A DNA stretch of 64,000 nt. Source: Phylloscopus collybita. Lineage: Eukaryota; Chordata; Aves; Passeriformes; Phylloscopidae. The notes below the pieces were generated by a model. That model was not told where the DNA came from. It saw only the letters and a program-made list of their open reading frames with translations, and ran no database searches. Made by a program: the position numbers and the translations under genes. Numbering within the stretch: the first letter of the stretch is position 1; each line of letters starts with the position of its first letter. Positions 47,741-60,476 of this stretch are shown here, in pieces. The stretch spans positions 4,340,001 to 4,404,000 of the forward strand of contig JAJNNQ010000129.1 of the NCBI GenBank assembly GCA_027886175.1. The letters are read 5' to 3'.

Positions 47741-48648
47741 GCCTGCAACCTCTTGCTCCCTGAAATGGTGAGAGTAGTTCTGGAGCTGCCTTCACACACG
47801 GGAGAGAAAGCTTTAGGTAAGATTTAAATGAATGGTGTGGCTTTGGTAGTTAACTGCACCGGGCACCTGTCTTTTGCCAATGTCCACAAATTTGTCTGCA
47901 CCCAGCAAAACTGTTCTCTGGAGCCTGTGTCTTGCTTTAGAAAAAATCAACAAAATCTCAAATCAAAACCATGTGCTATCAACAAGCAACGACACTGACA
48001 ATTCTGGATGCAGAAACACTGGATTTCCCTGCACATGGGGGTACAGGCCAATACCCCTTTTCATACTGTAACTGAGCTTTAGTCTGGGCAGAAAAGCAAG
48101 CCTGAACAAACCCCTCATTAAATGAGAGCTCTATGAAACTGGAGGCTGTCATCTTTTCAAACTCAGATGAGCTAACAACCTTCTTCTCCCCCATACAGAT
48201 GTCCTTTGTCTGCCAGTTTCCACTTTGTGACTTGAATAGGCTCCTTACAGGGGATGTAAGTCACACAGCATAAATCAGCATATAAAAAGCATATGCTTTT
48301 TTCTCCTCTTAATCCATGGTAATATTCTCTTTTATCCAATCTTCCTCTGCTCTAATAGTCTTCTCTCACCACTCTTTATCTCCTATTTCACTCCCATACC
48401 TCAGACCTTTTGTTTTGCACATAAGAAACTTATTCCTGCTGAAGTCTCTCTTCCCTTCATTTTGAGAGCCAAGAGACAATGTCACACAGCTTTCACGTGA
48501 CTATCATGTTCCAAACCTGCACACTGACATTTCCTGGGTAGCAAAATGTTATTTGAAAGTTTGGTCCAGGTGTCTTTGGATTTATCAGAATTGCTAAGAC
48601 TGATAGGAAAAAAACCAAATACCTTAGATATGGCAGGTAAAAAAAAAC
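47741..48648. other. Unannotated single-copy DNA
   Basis: No gene or repeat recognised. Short frames only. Confidence 0.4.
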
Positions 48649-48663
48649 TTTTTTTTTTTTTTT

Positions 48664-48695
<32 letters not shown>
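48649..48695. repeat. Poly-T tract
   Basis: 46 T in 47 bases apart from an AC at 48667-48668, preceded by nine A and one C (48639-48648). It may be the tail of a reversed retrocopy, but no recognisable body lies to the right. Length in the assembly may be unreliable. Confidence 0.85.
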
Positions 48696-49393
48696 GGTGC
48701 TGCGAACAATAGACTCTTGCCTTTTCATCTGAGAAGCAAAAGGAGCTCAAATATATCCTTGTGGGAAAGGAGACAGTAAATTGACAGCCACATCTAACAA
48801 GTGTCATTGAAAATTTAAGCATAAGGCAGTAAACTTAAAGTAACTGAAGTGCTTCAATAATTTTCTAGTAAATTATGAAAATGTGATATAAACTTGCAAA
48901 ATTTTTGTAAGATGTAAGTCTATCTTCTAGCACTTATGACCAGAGGGGAAATGCTACAAAAGGGAAAATAAGTATTTTTAGTAAAAACAGGCCAGCAAAG
49001 AAAAATAGTCAATGTTAATTTTGGGGGGTTTGTCTGGTTGTTTTGGGGTTTTCTTCTGGAATTTAAGTAATAGTTTGAATAATATCAGAATAATGCTGAA
49101 AAGCAATTGCAGCTGTATGGGCTGTGAAAGAAATACCCACAGTAAATTAATTAAACAACTGAAACCATCTACATGTCATCAGACAACTCTTAAACCATCT
49201 AAAATCATGCTTCTTTACATTTGAAAAGGGTATTAAAATTAGGCAGTTTTAAAATGGAGAAAACGAGGACATTAAAACTTCATGCAAACTGCAGACAACC
49301 AATAATCCCAAATTTCTGTCCCCCTTTTCAGCAGAAATAAAGCCAGTGCTCTGAATGGTGTGTGGTTAGCTCCAAGCTACCTGAGCATTTCAA
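48696..49393. other. Unannotated AT-rich DNA
   Basis: No gene or known repeat recognised. Confidence 0.4.
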
Positions 49394-49745
49394 ATCACAA
49401 AGTCATCCAGGTTGGAAGAGCCCTCTAGGATGATCAAGTCCAACCACCAACCCAGCACCATCACCACGTTCCCCACTAAATCATGTCCTCAAGTGCCACA
49501 GGACACTTTTTTTTTGGTATTTCCGCTGATGGTGACTCTCCAGCTTCCCTGTGCAGTCTGTGCCAGTGCTTGACAGGCCTTTCCATGAAGAATTTTTTTC
49601 CTGATATCCAATCTAAACCTCTGCTGGTGCAACTTGAGGCTGGTTTGGGCTCATCCTGTCGCTTGCTACGTGGCAGAAGGGACTGACTGACACTCCCCTC
49701 ACTACAAGCTCCTCTGAAATACCTGACCACGAGTGGAGCCCACTG
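49394..49745 (-). mobile_element. CR1 LINE fragment, reversed
   Basis: The plus strand reads as the complement of a CR1 3' region: TCACAAAGTCATCCAGGTTGG, AGTCCAACCACCAACCCAGC, GTCCTCAAGTGCCACA, then the block giving a 91-codon minus frame (49476-49751) with the ORF2 C-terminal pattern. 5'-truncated. Confidence 0.9.
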
Positions 49746-50210
49746 CTGCACTGCACTGCTTCATTGCCACCTGAGAGCTCCTTACCTGTTGGGTAAGGAA
49801 TGCAGTTTCCTGCTGAAGGGTGACTGTGGCTTGAGGGGCTCTCAGTTCAAGGACAGCAGTGGAGCCTCTTGCAGCAAGGCCTTTGTGTATATTTGAGTGG
49901 TGTCCAGGCCTAATTTGAATTTTTCTTCTGCCTAGTGAAGGTCAGTGAACAGCTCCTGATTACAATCACTTTTTCTTGGTGTACTACACTCAGGCATGCC
50001 TACTCAGAGGCTGAATAAAAGGACAGAAATTGTCTATGCCTCCCATTTAAGAATGCCTCAGCACTATTTTAGCAAGTCCTTAAAGTATAGGAATCATTTT
50101 TGAATTAGAATCTTGAAATACTACTAATGTATTTTACTTTTACTGATTTGTTAATTTGTTTGAACTAACATTAACAACACAGCCAGTAACACATCAGTGA
50201 TCTATTTCCT
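49746..50210. other. Unannotated single-copy DNA
   Basis: No gene or repeat recognised. Confidence 0.4.
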
Positions 50211-50346
50211 TTATATGGCACAAATCAGCAAAGCACTTCAGAAATATTCAAGTTCAAAACCCCAGCTATTTAATTTACTTATATGGCACAAACCAGCAAA
50301 GCACTTTAGAAATATTCGAGTTCAAAACCCCAGCTATTTAATTTAC
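50211..50346. repeat. 68-bp tandem duplication
   Basis: Two adjacent copies, 50211-50278 and 50279-50346, each starting TTATATGGCACAAA and ending CTATTTAATTTAC. They differ at three positions of 68. It is a recent local duplication of otherwise single-copy DNA. Confidence 0.93.
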
Positions 50347-52190
50347 TATTGAATCTCATGCAGTAAGTTTAAATGAAAACCAGAAAGTTTGTCCTGGAAA
50401 GTTTAATGTCAGTTTTTAATTGGCACCTTTCAGCAGCGTCCCCAGCCATTGAGCTCAGTGCTAGAAACCTTCAGCATTGGCACCTCTGACCTTCCTCCAC
50501 AAAACAGCAAGCAGCAGATGAGTCAAAAGGACAATTAAGAACGGATCAACTGCTTTCCTAGGATGTGCAGGTGTTCAGAAGGTTTGGAAGGCTGTGATAA
50601 AGAAGCAGGGCTGTATTTTTTTCATAAGGAAAACTCAGCTGGGGAGTACAGAGAGGGGGGCAGTCAATGCTATTATACAGGCAAAGTATTTGCTCTCCTC
50701 CACTGAGAATTCCCTTACTGGAATTACTGCATAAAAGTGAATAAACTGAAGGCCACAGGGAGATACAGGCTGTCTAGAAAAGGGCAAATGAAGAGAGATT
50801 GGAAGAACTGGAACAATTTAGTTCCAACAGGGATACATGAAAGACAGCAAGATTTATATTGAAATACGGCTTCCTTACAAAAAGTTCACTTTTGAGCTTT
50901 ATTGTATTTTACTGTCCTTTATTTAGGCATAAATATTTGAATACAGAAAATTAAAAGTAGGCATTTTAAAATTTCTAATTACATTATGAAGATTTGTCCA
51001 TAATTTATGTATGATCTGAAATGGAATGTGCTCCAAATATTATAATTCCGATTTACTGTAATTGAATCCTGAGTGACAGATTTTTATCAACTCTCTGCAT
51101 CACCTTTATTCCTTCCCAAAAAACCGCCTATGTATGGAGGCATGAGAACAAGAAAGGAGAAGAACAAGAAAATCATATTCCTCTTGCCCTGTACAATTCT
51201 GACTGTTTTATAGTAGAAGAAATGAATCCTTTTCCCTTTTTGCCAGGTGAAACTCCCATCTTGACACTTCATGTTATTGAACCAATTTTAATAAAGAACA
51301 AGAATTACATGAAGGAGAAATGAAACTTCTCTGAAGCTGAATGCAGCTTATCTGACAGGCAGAAAATGGGCAGAGACAACTGAATCAAGCAGCTACTGAA
51401 GTCATCACGAGCAGCCAAGGACTGGATTGTCCAATAAAAAGGTCTGTAAAGATACTGATTACATCTGGGACTGGAACATCTCCTTGGTGCAGCTCACTGC
51501 AAAAGTAACATACCAAAAAGAATGCTTGGGCCTAAGGAGCCATTGAACTGTTTAAGACTGTGAAATTCCTTACTTGCTCAGCAGTACTTTTACATTGCAG
51601 GATTCATCAAAATATTAGCAGCTAATGAGTGCATTTGTCTTCCCTCATTGATTCAGACACAACTATTTACTTTGCACAAGTGAGTTATTTGAGACTCTCA
51701 TTCAGAGCCCTTTCTCATTGTTAAGTCTTCAGGATATAGTTCCAACTCTAAAAATGTAGGAAAGCTAAAGCACCACTTCTACCACCCTGAGAGCAAGACA
51801 ACATCATCAAAAGAAAGAAGAGACTCCACCTGACCACCTTCTGTAAAATATGGGATTATTCACATCTCCATAAACACCTGGTGAAATGGAAAAAAAGCCC
51901 AGTACTCAGTGTTGAAATACTCAACAGAGAAACCCTCTTGTTTAAAATACCATTCACAGTTTAGTCTTCAAGTTAAGAGTCTGCTAGAATACTAACATCA
52001 ATATCTCATAAATTCAGATTTCTGTGCCAAAAGCATTCAGTGGTTGGAAATACACAAACTGGGAAATTAAGCCTATTCTAAATATCTGAGTTGCCAATCC
52101 CTAGTAATAATAATAATAACAGGGTTCATTGATGTAAGAGCTACCTAGGCAAAGTAGGTCTCAGATTGCTAAGCTTGCTTGTAAGTCCAG
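50347..52190. other. Unannotated single-copy DNA
   Basis: No gene or known repeat recognised. A short (TAA)n run lies at 52105-52120. Confidence 0.4.
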
Positions 52191-52487
52191 GACATGGATG
52201 AGCTCTGGAATCCTCACGGGGCAGCAACAGCTGGCTGGGAGCCACCTACCCCGGGCCCCTGGCCAGGCACTGCCACAGCCTGCAGCAGGCACACCTGGGC
52301 ACACACCTCCACCCCCAGGGCATCTGCCAGGCCCAGGCACTCACCAGGCTCCCCTCCCTGCCTGGGCTCAGCAGGACTCTGCTCCTCTCTGAAGAGCCCC
52401 ACGGCCCCAGCTGGCTGGGGGGCACTCGGATGTTTCACCACTCCAGGCTCAGGCTGGCTTTGCAGACACCCAGTTGATTTTGGCATC
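52191..52487. other. GC-rich stretch
   Basis: About 300 bp rich in G and C, with a 114-codon Pro/Ala/Thr-rich frame on the plus strand and a 90-codon frame on the minus. No domain or repeat unit is visible. I think the frames are compositional. Confidence 0.35.
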
Positions 52488-52493
52488 CAGCAG

Positions 52494-52816
52494 TGTTGTA
52501 TTCCTCTGGGGGAATGGATTTTCCCCAGAACCTGCTAAAGCCTGTAACTATTTAGTTTGACCCTGTCCTTCCCTTATCTCTGACCTATGGCTCAGTGCCA
52601 GCTCTCTGTCCTGAGACAGAGACTAGATAAAAACCCACACTCTTGTTCGCTCTCTCTGCCCGGGGACCTCTTCGAGAATAAAGCCTTGGAAACACCCTGA
52701 AGTAAGAGTCTCTTTTGAATCTTTGATCCTATCCCATGAAGTATTTCCCCCAAAGCCCCTCAAGGAGACTGAGCTAGCAGAGAAGCCCAGTGGGGCGGGC
52801 AGGGGGGAGTATGTCA
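52494..52816 (+). mobile_element. Solo LTR, ERVK-like
   Basis: 323 bp from TGTTGTATTCCTCTGGGG to GGAGTATGTCA, with perfect 6-bp duplications CAGCAG (52488-52493 and 52817-52822). It is the same family as 9629-9956, in opposite orientation. A TATA-like GATAAAAAC (52626) lies about 50 bp before AATAAA (52677-52682), so the signal is probably in R. Confidence 0.88.
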
Positions 52817-52822
52817 CAGCAG

Positions 52823-55800
52823 GATGTCTGAGGTCGAACAGGAGGGGACTTCACACTGCACCTCTCTTAACATCAGCTGAGATCAAAACTGCCTTGCTGA
52901 GCACTGAGTATGAAGCTACAGGGTAAATCATCATACACTTCTGAGTATCTGTGTTCATCTCAGGAAAGGGGAAAGACACTTTAAAACCTATACATATGCT
53001 TCTGACTCACAGATAAGCATTAAAATAAATGCAATTCCGTGCCTTATTTTATTCTGGGCTATCCTGTGTATTTCCTATAACTTCAGAATACTTTGGACGT
53101 ACTGCATATTTCTATTTACAGAAATATTCCATCTATGAATCAATGTCTCATACTTTCAAGCACCATCTTTAAATTTTTACTTTACCATTGGTCATAGCAA
53201 ACCAATAAAAACTACAACTAGTCTCAGCACATCTAATTGCCTCAGAGAAAATTCAAAAGTCCAGCTCAAGCAAAACAGTTCCCAATGCCCCTCTGAACAT
53301 CCATAAGGGTTACAGCATAATAATGCTCTATTCTTTTTCAGGTATTTCATTGTTAGGTCAGTTATGAGCTTTCAGGGATAGTAAATACAGTTTGCAAGCA
53401 AGTCAGTCCATATGACATCAGGAAAAATCGGAATCAGATTTTGAAACCTAAAAGTGCTGCCCTTTACATGTGGCTATCCTCTGGACAACAGAGAGGTAAA
53501 GCTATTCCCTTTTTCCCAAGCTGAACTGTTTTACTGGGTTACAGTCCACCATGGCACAGCAACTGGTGTCTCAAATGAGACTCCCCCATGTTCTGGCTGG
53601 CACTAGCAGTCTTCCCACACACTCATAGACTCTACTTTCTCTTCTCCAAAACTATTAAAATTCAGCTAGAATTCATTTTATCCCATTCAACACTCTGGTA
53701 GTTTTCACATGGGATCTAGTACAATCATTAGCCTTTGCAGACAACTCACGGTTGTCAGCTGGGCACATCGAACAACTCTGAATTCTCTAGCAGTGGAACA
53801 ATAAAGCTTCCAGCTTCTCTGGAAATGTTTCTGCCACAGGAATCCATCTGGTGCTGCAGAAGAGCAAGAGGGAGCACATCTATACTCACTCTGCTTCCTA
53901 CTGCCTGCCCCCTTCTCCAAATGTGGGTATAACCAGATTGACATGGGCTTGAGTCTGTCAGAATATATATCCTGGATCAGAACATTGTGCCACATTTTGA
54001 AGATAAACAGCCCAGGTCATGCCCAGTCCTCCTGGCATTTTCTGTACTCCTCTATGTACAGCAAGATTTATGGGGATAATAAGGCCAGTTCAACATAAAT
54101 AGTAGGTAAGGGCAAAACCCAACACTGATACTGGTGTACTACAGTTACTCTAATAATAACTTGGCAATGACATCTAATTTCATGCTTCCCAGTTGGGATT
54201 CATAGATTTTCATATGTTTTCAGTAGCCAAATAACCACATGTACAGTTTACCCACTGGCAGCTGCCCGTTTCATACAAAGGCAGTACATGGCAGAAGACA
54301 ACAGTTCCTAAAAAAACCTCCTAGTGCAAGTATGTCTCAGTTGCATGTGGTTTCACTATTTACTGTTAGAGGTTTTTCGTGCATTTCCATGTTTGTGCTC
54401 ATGACAGGTCAGATGTCTGTGCTCAGTGAACGTCAGACTGCCTGAAACCTGCTGGCTGGCATGCTGGTTTTGCTCAAATTGTGTTTTAGGGCCCTTACTG
54501 GGAGGAGCATCCTGCCCAGCAGGTGCTATGCAAAGACTCCTGTTAACAGCCAGTCTTTGCTCTGTAAATGATGTGAGGTGTGGGGCAGCAGGAAGGAACA
54601 GACCAACAGGGAGGGCAGTGCAGTCTGACACTGATGCTCAGCGCTGAGACAACACCCCCAGAGCCTCAGCAGCCTCAGCATGGTCAGGCTGTTCTCATGG
54701 CTTTCATCAAGCAGAAAAGCAGAGGAGCAGCTCCTCCTGAGAGCAAGGAGTAGCAGGGCAGAAGGAACAAAGGTTTGTCTTCAGAACACAACACTTAGGT
54801 GGGGGCCTGGCGTGAAAGGTTTTATCCCACTTAGGAGCCAACATTTTGTATGTGAGAGAATGGTATCATTTAATGAGGCAAAAGGTTTAAATGACACGAT
54901 AAAACCACCAAGAGAAGTGGTTTGACCAATGCAGAAAGGAAAAACAAGCTAAGCAGCAGTAACCTACATGGGCACTAGACAGACATGTCCAGATTTGTTA
55001 AAACCTTAAAGAGAAAGTCTAAAAAATTCTTTCCCTAACAGCAGCAGGAATTGGGCAGTGAAAACTGTGTGTCTATAAGCACTGCACAGACCTCTGCATG
55101 CTGGGACTGTGCTTTGGTACAAGGACAGGAAAAGAATGACATAAGCAGGTGACAGCTTCATTTCCTTCCCCTGGTGGCAACATGAACTTGCTGGTTCAGT
55201 GTTATCTCAGCTACAGCCATGTTCTTCACTATTCCTCTTCAAGGAGAAATCAAACAATACAAGAGGCACTTGTGCACCCCAAGCAAGCTCAAAAGGGCAT
55301 TGCTTGCTTTAAATGACAGGCTTACATCTCTGTTATGAAAAGAAAAAGCTTCTTGCTGAGAAAGGAAAATTCGTATGTTTTCCCCTAAACTTCATTTTCA
55401 ACTTTAGCAGGCACAGGAAGGCAGAGCACAAAACCATTTTCTTCAGCTCTGTTGTTACTGGGTTGAACCTTTCTTTCCTCTGCACAGAAAAGCAGCAGAA
55501 CCAGACACACCAACACTCATGCTCTGAGGGGAAACCTGCCTCTTCCCACTGAGAGACTTCCAAACAAGACTGCATGTAATCAGGGATACTCCTGGGGAAG
55601 CAGATGAGGCTTTGCTTGTGCAAATCAAATTTAATAGACCTTCAGTGTCCTTCAATCATCTGTAAAACTCCATTTCTTTTAAAGAGAATTGGCACAGCTG
55701 CCCAAGGCTGCCAGTTCCTTAAGCCCACGCCGCTGCCTCACACCCCACAGCAGTTGCCTGGGACAGTACCAGGAGATGAAGGACTAATCCCAAGCACCCA

Positions 55801-56349
55801 GAGCACATCCATTTCCTCTTTTGTTCATTTCTAAAGATGAGCACATTCTGCAAGTGCTACAGGTACACAGATGTATCACCCTGCTGAGCATTTCAAGCAA
55901 CTAACGAAGTTGTTCATGAAAGTCTGCAGACATTTTTCACTTGTTCAGTCACTCTTAGACCACTACTCCCCTCTTTCCACTTCTGACACTTCTCTACCTC
56001 CCCTCAGACTGATACAGCACTTTGCAAAGCTCTCACTCAATGCTAACATGCAACAGGGTGGGCAAATTTCCTGCTATCCCCCTCCCCCAGTCTGGATTTG
56101 TAGGTACGCTGTCTTCCAACAAGTTCAGGAATCACCTGAGGGACAGACTTTCCCTACTACATCTCAAACCACACACCAGCTACAAAACAACAGCTCTTCT
56201 CCAGGCTGAGGAGTCAAGTTAGTAATTTTCCATACAAATTGTACTCCATCTTTGCCCATGCTTGCTACTTCCAGCTGTACTGCCTCATTTTACTACATCC
56301 TTTTGACTGTGCATTTTAGGCCATGGATGTGTATCCTAAGTAAACAAAA
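52823..56349. other. Unannotated single-copy DNA
   Basis: A 3.5-kb stretch with no recognised gene or repeat. Frames reach 112 codons (55871-56209) without a domain. Confidence 0.45.
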
Positions 56350-57200
56350 GTACACAATGACATCTTTTCTGTTTTCTATTCCCACCATAATAATCTTTAA
56401 CACTTCTCTTTGTTGAGATCATTACTGAGCAAAACTCCAGAAATTTTCTGAACTGCCAATTTTAACTTTCTTGTTAGCGTTTGTGTTCAGATCAGTACCA
56501 AGCACTTAGAAGGAATTCTTCTTTCTGATGTGGATTATCTTGCATTTTATTTACATTCAATTTCATCTGACCTTTTGTCACTCACTATCCTGAGAGATTT
56601 CACCTCATATTCACATCCAGGTCCACTTCACTGTCTTCCTGAATAACTTTATCTCATATACAAGTTTAGTCATCACACTGGTTTATCTCCTGACCGTTTC
56701 TTTGGATACCTGACTGTTTAGTCCTTTGACAAATACAGTGTGCCTAAGTTTTTTTAAAATACCTGGAAAGGTACCTTGTCAAAGGCCTTTTTTAAAGTCT
56801 AAATTGATTTTATATCATCAGGCTTTATCTTATCTACCTGTTTAGCTAGTCCTTCAGAGAACTGCTATGGATTCCTGGGGTTTGACTTGTCTTCTGAACC
56901 ATGCTGACTTTTCCCCAAAGTATCATATTCATCTCTGCGTCCCTTCATTCCATTTCTTATGATGGTTTCTATCTCTTTTCCTCACAACAGACACTGGTGT
57001 TAATTTCTAACATCCCCACCTACCTTGTCATTTGGGAAGGGTGACTTTCCTTGGATTTTCCTGAGGATTTTATTTTGCCTGGTGACAGACCTTTGCTCTA
57101 CCCACCACCACCCATACAGTGATTCGAGCCGTACAAGACATGACATCCATGGTGTGAACATGGATTCTGATAGATTCTGATAGCCTCACATCAAGGAGAT
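56350..57200 (-). mobile_element. Ancient CR1/L3-like LINE relic, reversed
   Basis: The order of recognisable blocks matches the complement of an old amniote CR1/L3-type reverse transcriptase. These are ATTTACATTCAATTTCATCTG (56550), TTTGACAAATACAGTGTG (56726), CTTGTCAAAGGCCTTTTTTA (56776), CCATGCTGACTTTTCC (56900) and a degraded GxCACTGGTGTTAATTTC block (56990). On the minus strand, the segment near 56776-56800 reads D-F-K-K-A-F-D-K-V, the family's AFDxV motif. It is far more diverged than the other CR1s. Edges are approximate and the family name is unverified. Confidence 0.55.
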
Positions 57201-58755
57201 CATCTGTCTCAACCCATTGCCATCATTCCTGGGATTTCCTTGGTGGAGCACTATGGGCCTCTGATCTCTCCTTGCCTTTTGGTAGCACCATTACTCTTCA
57301 TTACTGTGTCTATCTGGCAAGGCAACCTTGCAAGCCTGCAGGGCCATCTAAGGGGGCTGAATATTGAGTTTTTCAGCCACAGACTACCACAAGCATGGAC
57401 AATTCCTGCCACCTCTAGTCTCATGTGCAGTTCTTGTTTTGTAGAGTCATTTTACTTCTGCAGAACCCTGGCTAAGTTTCCAGCACTGCAGGCGTCCTGG
57501 TTCTCCGTTTTCTGCTAAATGAAATACTGTCTGATGAAAGGCTGCATTTCACTACTGCTATCCTGTAATTACGAAAGCTAAACATAGATCAGATACTGTT
57601 TCTCGAGGTTTTTGTTCATTGGATGCTTCATTATTCTGACCTTGTTTTCCATTAGCATATTGAGCAGAGTAATGGATATGTATTGCCACCTATTTAAATC
57701 CAAACTACCCTGCAATCTCCTTTATCGTAAGTTCATAAGTAAGTAATTGCTTTTGGATTTACAATCAATTCTAAAGTCAATTTGTTACTGAAAAGTAACT
57801 CTTTTCTTGGAGGATGGCAGTAATTTCTGGTCAGCTTAGTGTTTCCTCTGTGTTTCAAGCAATGGTGTCCCCAACAGACAGAGACATAAATCCTTGAAAC
57901 TAGGACAAGAAAAACATCTTCTGGTTCAGGATATCGATGTTTGGTTTCTGTGAGAAGCTGCAGCCTTTTAAGTCAGTTTTCTGTCATACCTGTGAGGGGG
58001 CCATGGAAATGCCCTTAAATGAAGGGCAGAATAAAAACTTCAGTTTTATGGTAATTTCCTTGGTGGCACAAGGACTTACACCATGTCAACCCTCCCCTTT
58101 TGAAAGCTTTTTCAAAAAAAAGGAAAAAATACCATCCTGTGTTCATTTCACATCTCGTATTAACTGGCTTTGTGATATACCTTTCTGTATACTGCAGCAT
58201 TATGAAGAATATTTACACTTCCTCTCATGTAAACTCAGCATTACAAGCGTGTTGTAACCCTCCCAATGGAATCAAAAGAAAAATCCTTAGCAGTTCAAGA
58301 GGCAGCAAGATAATAAAGCTGCCCCTAATGCAAGCAATGATATTCACTTATAAAGGGTTTGAGCTGGTGATGAAATAATGGCTGAAAAACCTCTTCCATT
58401 TCACCTCAGTGACCCAGTTTAGCAAACATTTCCCAACGTTACATCATGCCCTTTGTTCCTACTGTCCTCTCTCTGTTTCAATATGCTTCACACCATGAGG
58501 CACTGGGTCAGCCTGGCAGGGAAGACAGAAGCCTGTCCATGGCTGTGCCCCCCTCCAGCTCACAGCAGTGCTGGGACAGCCTCCCTCCACAGCACAGACC
58601 CCATGTGCACACGGATTCCCACAAACAGGTGCCCACCTCCCCCAAAAGCCAGGCCCTTCAGAAGAGCAAAAAACCACCAAGCAGCCAAGAAAGCCATCTC
58701 AGTCTCCTCAGACAAGGATGTCAAGTGATGGCATGCCATCCCCACAGGGACTGAC
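57201..58755. other. Unannotated single-copy DNA
   Basis: No gene or known repeat recognised. A direct duplication of an 11-bp GATTCTGATAG lies at about 57163-57184. The AT-rich part at 57540-57800 has several TAAT cores. Confidence 0.4.
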
Positions 58756-59385
58756 TGTCCTAGGTTACAATGTAAAATTGTGCCCCAGGTATGTATTCTA
58801 TCCCCATGAGCCGTTGGAGCCAAGGTGGGGCAGTGTTTTCCTTATCTCCTGTTAACGAGCCTAACAATGCCTTGCCACATGACTCAGAGATAACTTCCTC
58901 TGGGAGTTATCTATGTTTAATGGGCCATCAAGGACCCACTGCATGACTCATGGAATGAGATCATCCCATTGTGAGATGCTCCGCCCAGGGGGAGGAGCCA
59001 AGCATTCCCACCTGGATAGAATCCAGGGCTTGAGACATCACAAGCAGCTTTTATGCACTGGACTCCCACAGGAGACAAGAGCCACCAGACATTTCTACAG
59101 GAATCGCTGCTTGGACAAGAACATCTCATCTGGTTCCACTGGATTCCTGGAGGAAGACTGGACCCTTCTCACCATCACTGGACCCTTCTCCCTCAGGATC
59201 GTCTCTACTCCAACAGAACCACATCTGCCACTCCAGGAGGATTTCCGGACTGCTTCAAACACCCTGACCAACAGGGTGTCAGGTTGTATTATTCCATTTA
59301 TTTCACCTTTTTTTTTTTCTCTCTTCTTCTATTAAATTGTATCTCTGACTGGGAGTCTCACTGGTTTTGCTTTCAAACCAGCACA
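58756..59385 (+). mobile_element. Solo LTR, ERVL-like, subfamily 2
   Basis: 630 bp from TGTCCTAGGTTACAATG to TTTCAAACCAGCACA. The right flank is TGACT (59386-59390). The left is TGAC before the first T (58752-58755), consistent with a TGACT duplication that lost one T at the TT junction. It has the hairpin ACACCCTG/CAGGGTGT (59259-59279), a T-run and ATTAAA (59332) near the 3' end. It is nearly identical to the inverted copy at 22256. The 140-codon plus frame (58913-59335) is LTR sequence. Confidence 0.92.
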
Positions 59386-59390
59386 TGACT

Positions 59391-60468
59391 CATGGTGACA
59401 GTGTGAGGGCCACACTGCAGAGAGGTTCCCAGGCTGACCCAGGCTCACACAGATATCCATGTGTGTGCACACAGACACAGAGGCTTCTTTTTAAAAGTGC
59501 TTGCAAACCATGATGGTAAAGACATGTTCCCCTCATTCAAAAGCAGGGACAAGCACCTTCTCCCACCCATAAATACAAGAGGGAGCCCTGTGCTAGCGTG
59601 ATAGAAGCTGTTTCATCAAAGCTACAGGCTGTAGGGGGGTTTTTACTTATTTTGCTCTTTTTAGTCTCCCAGCAAGCACTAAAACCCACTGAAAACATCA
59701 GTGCAAAGAGAAAAAATGTCCTATATGAGCACAAGCCTTAGAATCTTAGCAACTCCTGTTAAGAAGCCAGGAAAACCACAGCTGTGCTGCTCTTGCAGCC
59801 TCCTGGAGCTGTGGCCCCTGAGCAAAGCCGGGACCCAGGCAGGGCCAGGCTGAGTCCAGAGCTCCCAGGCTCTCCTGGCCAGGAAATCCTCACTCCCTTG
59901 GTTTTCTCTCTGGGAAACAAAGGCTTCCTTAAAGGTCACTGTGAAAAGGATTCTGCCTTTGTGGGGCTGTCTTAAGGACTAGTTTGCCTAATTCGAACTG
60001 CTCCACCAGCAGAATAGTATTTCGTCTTCCCTGGAAAAATAGTTTTTTGTGATTTTCCCAGCAAACCATAAGGATTAAGAATATATTTCCATATAAAATA
60101 GATAATACACCCTGAAAGAAGTTGTTTCACTTTACTTAAAAAGTACTAAGCCTTTTAAACAGTTTTGAATAGATTTTCATAATATTCAAAATTAGCACTT
60201 AAAACTGGAGAAGCCTTAAGAAACCTTCCCACAAAGTAAATAGAAAAAAATAATTTTGAAGTTCCCAATTATGCATTTAGTCTAAGAATCAAACATTTTT
60301 TAAAAATCCCCTACACATGTAATAATAGATTCTCAAACATCATCTGGTATATATCCTAAAATTGTTAGTAGATAAACATAAAAGACACGAGTTTATTCAG
60401 AAGTTAGGAAGAGACTGTGGCTTTTAAAAACACAGTGGGAGTTGCAAATACGATTTTTTTTGTACAGG
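59391..60468. other. Unannotated single-copy DNA
   Basis: No gene or known repeat recognised. Confidence 0.4.
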
Positions 60469-60476
60469 GTCTGATC

